The notes under the pieces are model-generated. The model made no database searches. It had not been told where the DNA came from and saw nothing but the letters and a program-made list of their open reading frames with translations. A program made the translations under genes and the position numbers. From positions 1-19,087 of the forward strand of contig JAEOSV010000047.1 of the NCBI GenBank assembly GCA_016840185.1: a stretch of DNA of 19,087 nucleotides. The letters run 5' to 3'. Of the stretch, positions 1 to 6,837 are shown piece after piece; positions within the stretch are counted from its first letter, which is position 1, and every line of letters starts with the position of its first letter. Source of the stretch: Candidatus Hermodarchaeota archaeon (lineage in GTDB: Archaea > Asgardarchaeota > Hermodarchaeia > Hermodarchaeales > Hermodarchaeaceae).

Positions 1-1
1 A

Positions 2-88
2 GAAGAAGCCGAATTACTGCTCAACATGTTGATTCGTGCTTATGATCCCTGTATTTCGTGTTCTGTACATTATATACACACCATTTAG
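2..88 (+). CDS. Group 3 [NiFe]-hydrogenase large subunit, C-terminal end (partial)
   Basis: The frame starting at base 2 is open from the window edge to a TAG at 86-88 and encodes 28 residues ending in LIRAYDPCISCSVHYIHTI. The stretch RAYDPCxSCxxH is the C-terminal L2 motif of cytosolic [NiFe]-hydrogenase large subunits of group 3 (MvhA, sulfhydrogenase alpha and relatives). Its two cysteines bind the Ni-Fe centre, and the His is normally the last residue kept after maturation proteolysis. Here five residues (YIHTI) follow the His, which would be a very short removable tail. The rest of the gene lies outside the window, so subgroup 3b versus 3c cannot be decided. This cytosolic enzyme sits directly upstream of the membrane hydrogenase operon on the same strand. 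Confidence 0.85.
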   Translation, partial: EEAELLLNMLIRAYDPCISCSVHYIHTI

Positions 89-101
89 CACCGAAATTGT
101 G

Positions 102-116
102 ATTTATACATTTATA
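102..116 (+). promoter_or_regulatory. Candidate TATA box for the hydrogenase operon
   Basis: Two TATA-like hexamers (TTTATA at 103-108 and 111-116) lie in the 82-base gap after the group 3 hydrogenase gene, with a purine/A-rich BRE-like stretch just before them (about 92-98). Transcription would start near 130-140, giving a leader of about 30-40 bases. Read-through from the upstream hydrogenase gene is equally possible. Confidence 0.4.
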
Positions 117-136
117 GGCTATTGGCGTACGTATTA

Positions 137-162
137 GTCCGACACGGATTATTCCTGTGGAC
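137..162 (+). promoter_or_regulatory. Leader hairpin before the ferredoxin gene
   Basis: GTCC (137-140), ACA (142-144) and GG (146-147) can pair with CC (154-155), TGT (156-158) and GGAC (159-162), leaving two single-base bulges and an ATTATT loop. The hairpin ends immediately before the GGAAG Shine-Dalgarno-like motif (163-167), so it could modulate translation of the first operon gene. This is seen by eye only; its stability was not computed. Confidence 0.35.
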
Positions 163-170
163 GGAAGTAA

Positions 171-638
171 ATGTCGAAGGATTTCATGAATCAAAAAGTG
201 TTGATTTACAATCCTGAGAAGTGCTCAGGCTGCTACTATTGTATGATCGCCTGTTCTTTTTATCACAATGAAGAAGCAGATTTAGATAAGGCCTACCTTC
301 GGGTGTACCCCCAGGATGAAGAGTTCACCGGTTTTGTGAACGCCCATTGCACGCATTGTGAATATCCAATTTGTGAAGCTGCGTGCCCAACTGAACCTAA
401 GGCGATTACAAAAGACCCGAACAGCGGATTTGTGATAATTGATCGAATGAGGTGTATCGGTTGTAAATCATGTAATCTTGCCTGCCCCCTATCTATCCCG
501 ATTTTTGAAAAACCGTTTGGGATTAGCAATAAGTGCAATTTCTGTGATGGTGACCCTCGTTGCGCAAAATATTGCAGTACTGGAGCGTTAGAGGTCGTAA
601 CACGAAAGGAAGTCAAGGAGACTGGGTCGAATGAGTGA
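171..638 (+). CDS. Four-cluster [4Fe-4S] ferredoxin subunit (HycB/CooF-like)
   Basis: A 155-residue soluble electron-transfer protein of the family that serves as the ferredoxin subunit of formate hydrogenlyase, CO dehydrogenase-linked hydrogenases and DMSO-reductase-type enzymes. It has 16 cluster cysteines in four groups: C18/21/24/28, C60/63/68/72, C95/98/101/105 and C122/125/131/135. The spacings CxxCxxCxxxC and CxxCx4CxxxC are those of HycB/CooF proteins and predict four [4Fe-4S] clusters. It is first in the operon and overlaps the next gene by 8 bases. The ATG at 171 has GGAAG at 163-167. An alternative ATG at 186 follows GAAGGA at 176-181, so the true N-terminus is uncertain by five residues. 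Inferred role: an electron wire between the HdrB side and the membrane hydrogenase, perhaps replacing the missing iron-sulfur domain of HdrC. Confidence 0.9.
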   Translation: MSKDFMNQKVLIYNPEKCSGCYYCMIACSFYHNEEADLDKAYLRVYPQDEEFTGFVNAHCTHCEYPICEAACPTEPKAITKDPNSGFVIIDRMRCIGCKSCNLACPLSIPIFEKPFGISNKCNFCDGDPRCAKYCSTGALEVVTRKEVKETGSNE

Positions 639-912
639 CGATGAGATTGTCTTGTACCCCTGGAGAAAAAAAGTAAAAACACTTCCAGAGTCATTCAAAA
701 ATCCAATTATGAATATTATCCGTATGGGTCATATCCCGAAATTAGCAGTGACTCGAGAAAGAGTTCGGGAAGCGCTAGGGATCAATCGTAAGCCCCCAAC
801 CGCGTATCAGGACCCGAATGCCCAAAAGGAAGTTGAAGAGCTGGTCAAGGAAACTGACCTTTACGATAAGGCAACATGGGATGCGAGAGAAGAGGAGGAG
901 AGCGATCGATGA
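631..912 (+). CDS. HdrC C-terminal-domain-like protein lacking the iron-sulfur domain
   Basis: A 93-residue protein without a single cysteine. Residues about 24-80 (NPIMNIIRMGHIPKL, then REALGINRKPPTAYQDP and a helical KEVEELVKETDLYD) resemble from memory the segment that follows the two [4Fe-4S] motifs in heterodisulfide reductase subunit HdrC, where a helix and a proline-rich turn contact HdrB. The normal N-terminal ferredoxin domain of HdrC (roughly 100 residues) is absent. The start ATG at 631 has AAGGAG at 615-620. The gene overlaps the ferredoxin upstream by 8 bases and HdrB downstream by an ATGA, so translation of all three is probably coupled. The natural inference is a split HdrC whose clusters are supplied by the upstream ferredoxin. 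The alternative is an unrelated small adaptor; the HdrC assignment rests on motif memory and gene order. Confidence 0.6.
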   Translation: MSDDEIVLYPWRKKVKTLPESFKNPIMNIIRMGHIPKLAVTRERVREALGINRKPPTAYQDPNAQKEVEELVKETDLYDKATWDAREEEESDR

Positions 913-1784
913 CAAGAAGCTATGCACTGTTTCTGGGTTGCTATATTCCATCGATGCAGCCTTTTGCAGAAGCCTCGCTCCGCCGAATAGCTCCACCTCT
1001 GAAAATGAAGCTCATCGATATAGAGGGAGCAACATGCTGTCCTGTTCCCGAAATTGTTCGGTTAGCAGATCATGATGCCTGGTTATACGTCTCCGCACGA
1101 AACCTTGCATTGGCTGAATCCTTAGGTGAAGATATCCTAGCTGTGTGTAACGGATGTTGGGAAACCCTGTATGAAGCAAGGGAGACCATTGTGAACGATA
1201 CCCAATTGATGAATGAAGTGAATTCTCATCTAAGCCTTCTTGATAAGACCTTTGAAGGGAAAGTGAAAGTCAAACATTTTCTCGAGGTTATGGTCGAGGA
1301 CATCGGGTTAGAATCATTGAAGGCCGCGATTAAGCAGCCTTTGTCAAAACTGAACGTTGCAGTGCAGTATGGCTGTAAATTATATAAAAGTCCAGATAGC
1401 AAATTCATTTCGTATTTTGATAGTATCATTGAATCCCTCGGCGTAAACGCTATCGACTATGGCGCTGAAAAAATCTGTTGCGGTTTCCCTTTGTCATTAT
1501 ATTCCCTTGATGAGGCGATGGAGGAACGAGCCAAGTTCAAGCTAGACAAGATGCAAGCGGCGAAAGTGGATTGCATGGTTACTGCTTGTCCCGGTTGCTT
1601 TGACGTCTTAGAGAAAGCCCAATTGTTGTTGAAACGACAGGGGCTTCAATATGAGATTCCGATGCTGAGTCTAACAGAATTAATCGCCTTAAGTTTCGGT
1701 TTCAAACCCCACGAAATTGGGGTTGATAAGCATCGGGTGAAAACAAAAACCCTAATTTCGAAACTAGGGTTGGGGGGAAACTAA
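909..1784 (+). CDS. hdrB: Heterodisulfide reductase subunit B homologue (HdrB)
   Basis: A 291-residue protein with two complete CCG (cysteine-rich) domains: C11-x31-C43-C44-x35-C80-xx-C83 and C156-x33-C190-C191-x35-C227-xx-C230. In HdrB of methanogens these residues bind two noncubane [4Fe-4S] clusters that cleave the CoM-S-S-CoB disulfide, so the redox centre appears intact. The His usual after the second GC (GCH) is Lys here. The start was placed at the ATG at 909, which overlaps the preceding TGA as ATGA and follows GAGGAGGAG at 892-900; a longer reading from 876 has no comparable signal. The real substrate in this organism is unknown, since no coenzyme M/B genes are visible. No HdrA (the flavin bifurcation subunit) is in the window. 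Confidence 0.92.
   Translation: MTRSYALFLGCYIPSMQPFAEASLRRIAPPLKMKLIDIEGATCCPVPEIVRLADHDAWLYVSARNLALAESLGEDILAVCNGCWETLYEARETIVNDTQLMNEVNSHLSLLDKTFEGKVKVKHFLEVMVEDIGLESLKAAIKQPLSKLNVAVQYGCKLYKSPDSKFISYFDSIIESLGVNAIDYGAEKICCGFPLSLYSLDEAMEERAKFKLDKMQAAKVDCMVTACPGCFDVLEKAQLLLKRQGLQYEIPMLSLTELIALSFGFKPHEIGVDKHRVKTKTLISKLGLGGN
1748..1771. promoter_or_regulatory. Near-perfect 24-bp palindrome at the hdrB/hydrogenase junction
   Basis: AACCCTA at 1748-1754 and TAGGGTT at 1765-1771 are perfectly inverted, and the interior TTTCGAAA is itself palindromic, so 11 of 12 symmetric positions pair; the mismatch is 1755/1764. It lies inside the last codons of hdrB, and the G-rich Shine-Dalgarno region of the next gene (1772-1780) follows directly. 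As RNA it would form a strong hairpin between the Hdr module and the hydrogenase module. It could be an mRNA processing or attenuation site, or a protein-binding site. Confidence 0.5.
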
Positions 1785-2216
1785 ATGGGAAGAATGGACG
1801 AAATCAGAGAAAAATTGGAAGCGTTGTTAAAGGACGATTACTTGGACGAAAAGTCGGATCGATTCTCTCGATTTTATGTGCGGTCGAAACCCACCCATAT
1901 TAGACCTATCACTCAGCTACTTGTCGAGGAGTTGGAGGGGCGACTGGTGGCAATATCTGCTAATGATGAAGGGATTCAGGGCTTTGATCTTGTGTATCAT
2001 TTTGATTTTTCTCATCAAGAAAAGGGATTACACGTCGCTTTGAAGATTCGACTCCCTCGGAAAAAACCGAAAATTGATTCCATAACAGAAATTGCCTGGT
2101 CAGCAAATTGGGCAGAACGGGAACTGATGGACTTGATGGGAATCGTATTCGAAGGTCACCCCGATCCCCGGAAATTATTCCTCCCCTATGCTTGGCCTTC
2201 AGAGGAAGTGGGTTAG
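1785..2216 (+). CDS. Group 4 hydrogenase NuoC-like (30 kDa) subunit
   Basis: A 143-residue homologue of the complex I 30-kDa subunit (NuoC, EchD, N-terminal part of HycE). The diagnostic block is at residues 107-133: ANWAERELMDLMGI followed by FEGHPDPRKLFL, matching the family pattern W.ERE..D..GI.F.GHPD.R. The protein docks against the catalytic large subunit on the cytoplasmic arm and carries no cofactor. The ATG directly follows the hdrB stop, with a G-rich GGGGGGAAA motif at 1772-1780 as ribosome binding site. As in Ech hydrogenase, and unlike formate hydrogenlyase, the C and D parts are separate genes. Confidence 0.88.
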   Translation: MGRMDEIREKLEALLKDDYLDEKSDRFSRFYVRSKPTHIRPITQLLVEELEGRLVAISANDEGIQGFDLVYHFDFSHQEKGLHVALKIRLPRKKPKIDSITEIAWSANWAERELMDLMGIVFEGHPDPRKLFLPYAWPSEEVG

Positions 2217-3437
2217 TTGACAAGAAAGAAAAAAACAGAGAAGAAAACCATTCCAATGCAAATTGATGAGGTCACAGCGCCGGAATACGTTATACCGTTG
2301 GGACCCTTTCACCCAGCTCTCCTTGAGGGAGAATACTTCAAATTAAAAGTTGAAGGGGAAAAAGTTCTAGAAGTGGATTTGAAACTAGGTTACAACTATC
2401 GGGGCATTATGAAACTGGCTGAATCCCGAAGCTATCACCAGAATATGTACCTCTTCGAACGTGTATGTGGAATCTGTAGCGCAGCCCATACGACTGCTTA
2501 CTCGACAACCGTTGAAATGCTCGGTGGAATTGAACTCCCTGATAGAGCCCGCTACATTCGAACCCTCATAGCCGAATTGGAACGAATCCATAGCCACCTG
2601 TTATGGGCAGGTGTTGGTATGGAACTGATTGGTTTCAAAACGTTGTTCATGCTAATTTGGCGAGATCGAGAACATGTTCTCGACGTACTCGAGACCATTT
2701 CAGGGAATCGCCAGCATTATGCGATGAACACCATTGGTGGAGTTCGCAAAGATATTGAGAAGGAAGCAATCCCCAAAATTGAAGAAAAGCTCAAAGTGTT
2801 GCATAAGGCCACGGAAACTGTGACAAAGGCGGTGCTAGAGGATGGAGGGATACGAGCACGAACCAAAGGTATTGGAACACTTGACAAAGAAATCGCCAAA
2901 CAGATTTGTGTGGTTGGCCCGGTTGCTCGCGCAGCTGGAATGAAAATCGATGTCCGAAAGGATGATCCCTATGCCGCCTATGATGAGATTCCCTTCGATG
3001 TCATAACTGCAAATGACGGAGATATATTTTCCATGGCACTAGTTCGGCTAGGGGAACTTGTGGAATCAGTAAAAATCAGCCAATATTGCTTAGATAAACT
3101 CAAAACGACCGGAGGACCAATTCAAGCAGAAGTGAAAGAATTTCCTCCAGGCGAAGCAATTGGTCGAGTCGAGGCACCCCGGGGTGAACTGATGTACTAC
3201 CTTGTCTCGAATGGAACTAATAACCCGGAAAGAGCTCGTGTTCGAACACCCTCATATTTGAACGATTACGCACTGCTCTTCATGCTTCCTGGCGAATCGT
3301 TGGCAGATGTACCCATTACTGTAGCTTCAGTCGATCCTTGCATGGCATGTACTGATCGCATGTGTACAGTCGTTGATCAAGATACAAGGGCTCAAAAAAC
3401 AGGTTCTATCCGAGAGCTATTCAAGAATCCAAGATGA
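2217..3437 (+). CDS. Group 4 membrane-bound [NiFe]-hydrogenase, catalytic large subunit
   Basis: A 406-residue NuoD/EchE/HycE-type protein. Both metal-binding motifs are intact: L1 ERVCGICSAAH with C84 and C87, and L2 DPCMACTDR with C375 and C378. All four Ni-Fe ligands are therefore present, so this is a true hydrogenase rather than a Nuo/Fpo-type subunit that has lost the site. The last L2 position is Arg381 instead of His, common in group 4. Twenty-five residues follow R381 and probably form the C-terminal peptide removed by a maturation protease, but no protease gene is seen nearby. The start is TTG at 2217, immediately after the previous TAG, with AGAGGAAG at 2201-2208; an ATG at 2256 is an alternative and would remove a Lys-rich N-terminus. 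It should evolve or oxidise H2 on the cytoplasmic side. Confidence 0.93.
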   Translation: MTRKKKTEKKTIPMQIDEVTAPEYVIPLGPFHPALLEGEYFKLKVEGEKVLEVDLKLGYNYRGIMKLAESRSYHQNMYLFERVCGICSAAHTTAYSTTVEMLGGIELPDRARYIRTLIAELERIHSHLLWAGVGMELIGFKTLFMLIWRDREHVLDVLETISGNRQHYAMNTIGGVRKDIEKEAIPKIEEKLKVLHKATETVTKAVLEDGGIRARTKGIGTLDKEIAKQICVVGPVARAAGMKIDVRKDDPYAAYDEIPFDVITANDGDIFSMALVRLGELVESVKISQYCLDKLKTTGGPIQAEVKEFPPGEAIGRVEAPRGELMYYLVSNGTNNPERARVRTPSYLNDYALLFMLPGESLADVPITVASVDPCMACTDRMCTVVDQDTRAQKTGSIRELFKNPR

Positions 3438-3444
3438 AGTAACA

Positions 3445-5292
3445 ATGATAGATCCAGCAATCATCGTCATCGTTCTATACATTGCTGCTGCCTTCAGTCT
3501 TCTGGGCAATAAAATTCGACGAGTAAATGATGTTGTAGCACTTCTTGCAACAGGCTTTGCTCTTTTGGCAGTTGTTCTGAATTTCTTTTACCTACCACTT
3601 TGGATCAGCATCCCGGGTGTATTCGGATTTGCCTTCACAATCAATGGGTATACGAATTTAATCGCACTAATTGCTACATTCATCGGTGTTCTCGTCGTTG
3701 TATACTCCGTCAAATATGTGGAGCAGCGAGGGAGTTCCCATTGTCTTTTCGTGTTATTGACTATTGGTAGTCTTTTAGGCATGGCGTATAGTTGGAACCT
3801 TTTCTGGGTATTCCTGTTTGCTGAAGTTGCTACTATAACCTCGACCTTCCTCATTGCGCATCACATGAAATCCACTTCGTTTGAAGGAGGATTGAAGTAT
3901 CTTAGTATCCAAATCTTTGCCTCACTCTTTGTGGTCGTAGGTTTGGGATTGATTTACCAAGAGACCCTTGCTGCAGGCTATTCGGGGATTGGCGCCTTTG
4001 GCATTGATTTTCTGCTTTCTTCCGGACTGTTAGTGGGGTTCATCGGGAAATTTTCACTTTTTCTGATTTTTCTGGGGTTTCTTGTTAAAGTGCCCTCATT
4101 CCCCATTCATACATGGCTTCCTGATGCCTCTACCGTTGCCCCCGCTTCCATTAGCACCTTGTTACATGCAATGATGATCAAAGTTGCAGGGATGCCTGCA
4201 TTTCTTATTCTCCTGCTTTTCCATTCTCTTTTTGTCAGTATTAACTTCTGGTTGGTTATTTGCAGTCTTGGTATTCTGACGATGCTTGTCTGTGTAATCA
4301 TTGCTTTCGCTCAAAATGATTTGAAGCGACTCCTTGCCTTTGATAGTGTCAGCCAGATGGGTTACGTGATCCTCGGGATGGGAATTGGTGGACTTGCTAT
4401 CAGCTTCTATGACATTACCACAGACCCGGTTTGGCTGGTTGTAGCTGCAGGTGGAATCACAGCGGGACTCTTTCATCTTCTGAATCATAGTCTTTTCAAA
4501 TCAGTTCTGTTCTTCAGCGCAGGCGCAATAGAACATGAAACAGGAACCCGTGATATCAACAAGCTAGGCGGATTGCTCCAAGCCATGCCGAGGACTGGAT
4601 ATGTGATGCTAATTGGTTCTCTGGCCATTGCTGGGGTTCCGCTCCTGAACGGATTCATTAGCAAATGGATGGTGTATAACGCGTGCATTTCAGCAGGACA
4701 GCCTGTCTTTGCATTAATCGCCATTTTTACTTCTGCACTTACTTTTGCAGTATTTCTCCGAATGTTGTGCTCAGTCTTCCTTGGAAATGCCCCTGGGACC
4801 TATCAAGGAGTTCACGCCGCACCAAGAAGTATGTTCGGCCCTTCATTGCTTTTAGCTGGAGGATGTATTCTCTTTGGAGTCATTCCCCAAATTGCCATCT
4901 TGTTTCTGATTTTTCCTGCAACCACAGTTCTCCTCCCCGTGGCAATTACACCTCCAGCTAATCCACTGTTTTGGGTTTCATTGGATCTGTTCTTACTTGG
5001 AACCTTACTCATCATCGGGTTAATCATCGGCTATCTCCTCTACAGATTCAAGTGGGGAGTCACCCCCACCGATGCAGAAGATAAGACAATGCCTTTCACA
5101 GGTGGCACACTCAAAGAGCCCTATCTAAAAGTCGAAGAAGCTAGGCCCGCTTCTACTGTGTTTTCTTACCCATTCCGATCCTTGCTGAATGGTGTGCGAA
5201 AATCGCATACAGGACTTGTTAACATGTATATCCTGTGGTTCGTCCTGTTTGCCTTACTAATGCTTTCCTTGCTCATCGTGGGGTGGATATAA
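3445..5292 (+). CDS. Group 4 hydrogenase NuoL/antiporter-like membrane subunit
   Basis: A 615-residue polytopic protein of the proton-conducting Nuo/Mrp antiporter family (NuoL, EchA, HycC, MbhH). Key channel residues are in place: E127 in FAEVATITS, K215 in the signature KVPSFPIHTWLPDAST, K246 in HAMMIKVAG, K352 in NHSLFKSVLFF and K407 in NGFISKWMV. A hydrophilic stretch (about residues 545-580) precedes a last transmembrane helix, consistent with the long NuoL-type C-terminus. The start is ATG at 3445, seven bases after the large-subunit stop; a TTG at 3373 would overlap that gene by 65 bases and lacks support. It is the only antiporter-like subunit in the operon, so coupling would be through one NuoL-type channel plus the NuoH region. 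Whether the ion is H+ or Na+ cannot be read from this sequence. Confidence 0.92.
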   Translation: MIDPAIIVIVLYIAAAFSLLGNKIRRVNDVVALLATGFALLAVVLNFFYLPLWISIPGVFGFAFTINGYTNLIALIATFIGVLVVVYSVKYVEQRGSSHCLFVLLTIGSLLGMAYSWNLFWVFLFAEVATITSTFLIAHHMKSTSFEGGLKYLSIQIFASLFVVVGLGLIYQETLAAGYSGIGAFGIDFLLSSGLLVGFIGKFSLFLIFLGFLVKVPSFPIHTWLPDASTVAPASISTLLHAMMIKVAGMPAFLILLLFHSLFVSINFWLVICSLGILTMLVCVIIAFAQNDLKRLLAFDSVSQMGYVILGMGIGGLAISFYDITTDPVWLVVAAGGITAGLFHLLNHSLFKSVLFFSAGAIEHETGTRDINKLGGLLQAMPRTGYVMLIGSLAIAGVPLLNGFISKWMVYNACISAGQPVFALIAIFTSALTFAVFLRMLCSVFLGNAPGTYQGVHAAPRSMFGPSLLLAGGCILFGVIPQIAILFLIFPATTVLLPVAITPPANPLFWVSLDLFLLGTLLIIGLIIGYLLYRFKWGVTPTDAEDKTMPFTGGTLKEPYLKVEEARPASTVFSYPFRSLLNGVRKSHTGLVNMYILWFVLFALLMLSLLIVGWI

Positions 5293-6269
5293 TGGCTACA
5301 TTCTTTGATTATCTTCTCATCATCGGCTTGTACTTCGTAGCCATTGGCCTTGCCTTTTTCTTCAGCTGGGGAGCCGGATGGGTATTTCGGAAATTATCCG
5401 CCCGGTTACAGGCCAGAAGAGGGCCACCTTCGTATCAGCCGATTGCGGACATCATCAAACTCTTTGGAAAGGAACGGTTTATTCCAAGATTCGCAAACAA
5501 ATTCCTTTACATCCTTTCTCCCTTGCTGGCGTTAAGTGCGATTCTCATTTTGAGTTTCATGATTCCACCAGGTACTCCCCTTTGGCCAGGTCCTCTTGCC
5601 TTTGATCTCATTGTCATCTTGTACTTTTCAGTTATGTTCTCTCTTGCTTTTGTCATCGCAGGGTGGGCCTCAGGTTCCCCTTGGGGGAAAATTGGAGCGA
5701 GTCGAGAAGTTGCCATGATTCTCAGTGTAGAGCTTCCTCTCGCCATTGCCTTACTCATTCCATCGTTAGCCTTAGCTCGTGTGGGTTCTGGTTTTTCGTT
5801 ATCCATCACTGATGTCATTACAGCTCAGGAAGGCATTTTCATCTGGTTTCTCCCCAATTGGTTTCTATTTCATTATCCTCTTGCAGCTGTAGCTCTTTTC
5901 TTGGCGTTACTTACAAAATCATGGATGCGCCCATTTGGAGATATTCCAGAAGCAGAACAAGAAATCTTTGCAGGACCGTTAACAGAGTATGGAGGGCCAC
6001 TCCTTGGAATCTTTGAATTAGCTCGCCTCTTTCGATTTTACGTCTTCACTGCCCTCTTCGTGGACCTTTACCTGGGTGGAGGTGATGGCTTCATATTTCC
6101 AATTAATCTGCTTGTCTTTCTGGTAAAGTGCCTAGTCATTGTCATTATCATGACTATCATTCATGTCGCAAGTGCAAGATACCGGATAAGTCATGTATTC
6201 AAGTGGTTTTTGACAGTGTGTTTAGCATTTGCTGTCTTTTCCTTAATTCGCGTATTGGTGGGTTTCTGA
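5292..6269 (+). CDS. Group 4 hydrogenase NuoH-like membrane subunit
   Basis: A 325-residue polytopic protein homologous to NuoH/EchB/HycD/MbhM, which anchors the hydrophilic arm to the membrane and forms part of the ion path. Family blocks visible: QARRGPPSYQPIADIIKLFG with following KE (40-61), GASREVAMILSVELPL (135-150), and the cytoplasmic loop GDIPEAEQEIFAGPLTEYGG (216-235) rich in conserved acidic residues. About eight hydrophobic segments are seen. The ATG at 5292 shares its A with the preceding stop (TAATG), so this gene and the NuoL-like gene are translationally coupled. A reading from 5235 adds 19 residues that overlap the previous gene and is not supported. Confidence 0.92.
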   Translation: MATFFDYLLIIGLYFVAIGLAFFFSWGAGWVFRKLSARLQARRGPPSYQPIADIIKLFGKERFIPRFANKFLYILSPLLALSAILILSFMIPPGTPLWPGPLAFDLIVILYFSVMFSLAFVIAGWASGSPWGKIGASREVAMILSVELPLAIALLIPSLALARVGSGFSLSITDVITAQEGIFIWFLPNWFLFHYPLAAVALFLALLTKSWMRPFGDIPEAEQEIFAGPLTEYGGPLLGIFELARLFRFYVFTALFVDLYLGGGDGFIFPINLLVFLVKCLVIVIIMTIIHVASARYRISHVFKWFLTVCLAFAVFSLIRVLVGF

Positions 6270-6270
6270 A

Positions 6271-6837
6271 ATGGTGAAAATAACAGCAATCAAAGAAGCA
6301 TTGAAAGCCTTATTCAAACCAGCCACCACCAAATATCCACACGGTCCCCCCAGCCATGTCCCTGAAGGACTCCGTGGGCTCCCGCAATTTAAGGACGATA
6401 AATGCATTGGGTGTGGGGCATGTGCTGAATGCTGTTCAGCAAATGCAATCTCAATAACGGACAAAGGTGATACTCGAATAGTGAGTATCTTTTACCCAAG
6501 ATGCATCTTTTGCGGTCGCTGTGAGGACATTTGTCCAGAAGATGGAATTGCCCTTTCTGAGGAGTTCGAACTAGCTACTAGCGACATGAAGGAAGCAGAA
6601 GTCTCGATTAAGTTCACTTTAGTGAAATGTCAAGAATGTGGTTCAGCCATCTCAACAAAGGAACATCTAGCAAAAATCAAAGAGCGAATCATGAAAAACA
6701 TCGATCAAGCAATTGCTGACGACGTGGCTGAAGACCTTGCCAAATACGAAAATCTTTGTGTAGAATGCAGAAGAAAACTCAGTTACCAGCTGAATACGCA
6801 TACTCAGAAATATTATGCTAGGGGGTGGGAGAAATGA
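6271..6837 (+). CDS. Group 4 hydrogenase 2x[4Fe-4S] subunit (NuoI/HycF-like) with C-terminal zinc-ribbon-like tail
   Basis: A 188-residue peripheral subunit. Two ferredoxin motifs, C45/48/51/55 and C78/81/84/88 (both CxxCxxCxxxC), predict two [4Fe-4S] clusters that relay electrons to the NuoB-like subunit. A C-terminal extension has a second pair of CxxC motifs: C120xxC123 (CQECGSAIS) and C163xxC166 (CVECRRK), separated by a 39-residue charged helical stretch. The same layout occurs in HycF/HyfH-type subunits and probably binds a metal structurally. The ATG is one base after the NuoH-like stop. The gene ends in an ATGA overlap with the next one. Confidence 0.9.
   Translation: MVKITAIKEALKALFKPATTKYPHGPPSHVPEGLRGLPQFKDDKCIGCGACAECCSANAISITDKGDTRIVSIFYPRCIFCGRCEDICPEDGIALSEEFELATSDMKEAEVSIKFTLVKCQECGSAISTKEHLAKIKERIMKNIDQAIADDVAEDLAKYENLCVECRRKLSYQLNTHTQKYYARGWEK

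Noticed and set aside
876..908. Eleven-codon N-terminal extension of HdrB from an ATG at 876
   Set aside because: The ATG at 909 forms an ATGA overlap with the previous stop and follows GAGGAGGAG, and HdrB proteins start close to the first GC motif.
3373..3444. N-terminal extension of the NuoL-like subunit from a TTG at 3373
   Set aside because: It would overlap the large-subunit gene by 65 bases, encodes a polar non-family segment, and an ATG follows seven bases after the stop.
4162..4488. 108-codon frame antisense to the NuoL-like gene
   Set aside because: Very polar translation of a hydrophobic gene's complement, with no ribosome site and no motif.
5235..5291. N-terminal extension of the NuoH-like subunit from 5235
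   Set aside because: It is a frame-shifted reading of the end of the NuoL-like gene; the TAATG start at 5292 fits the family.
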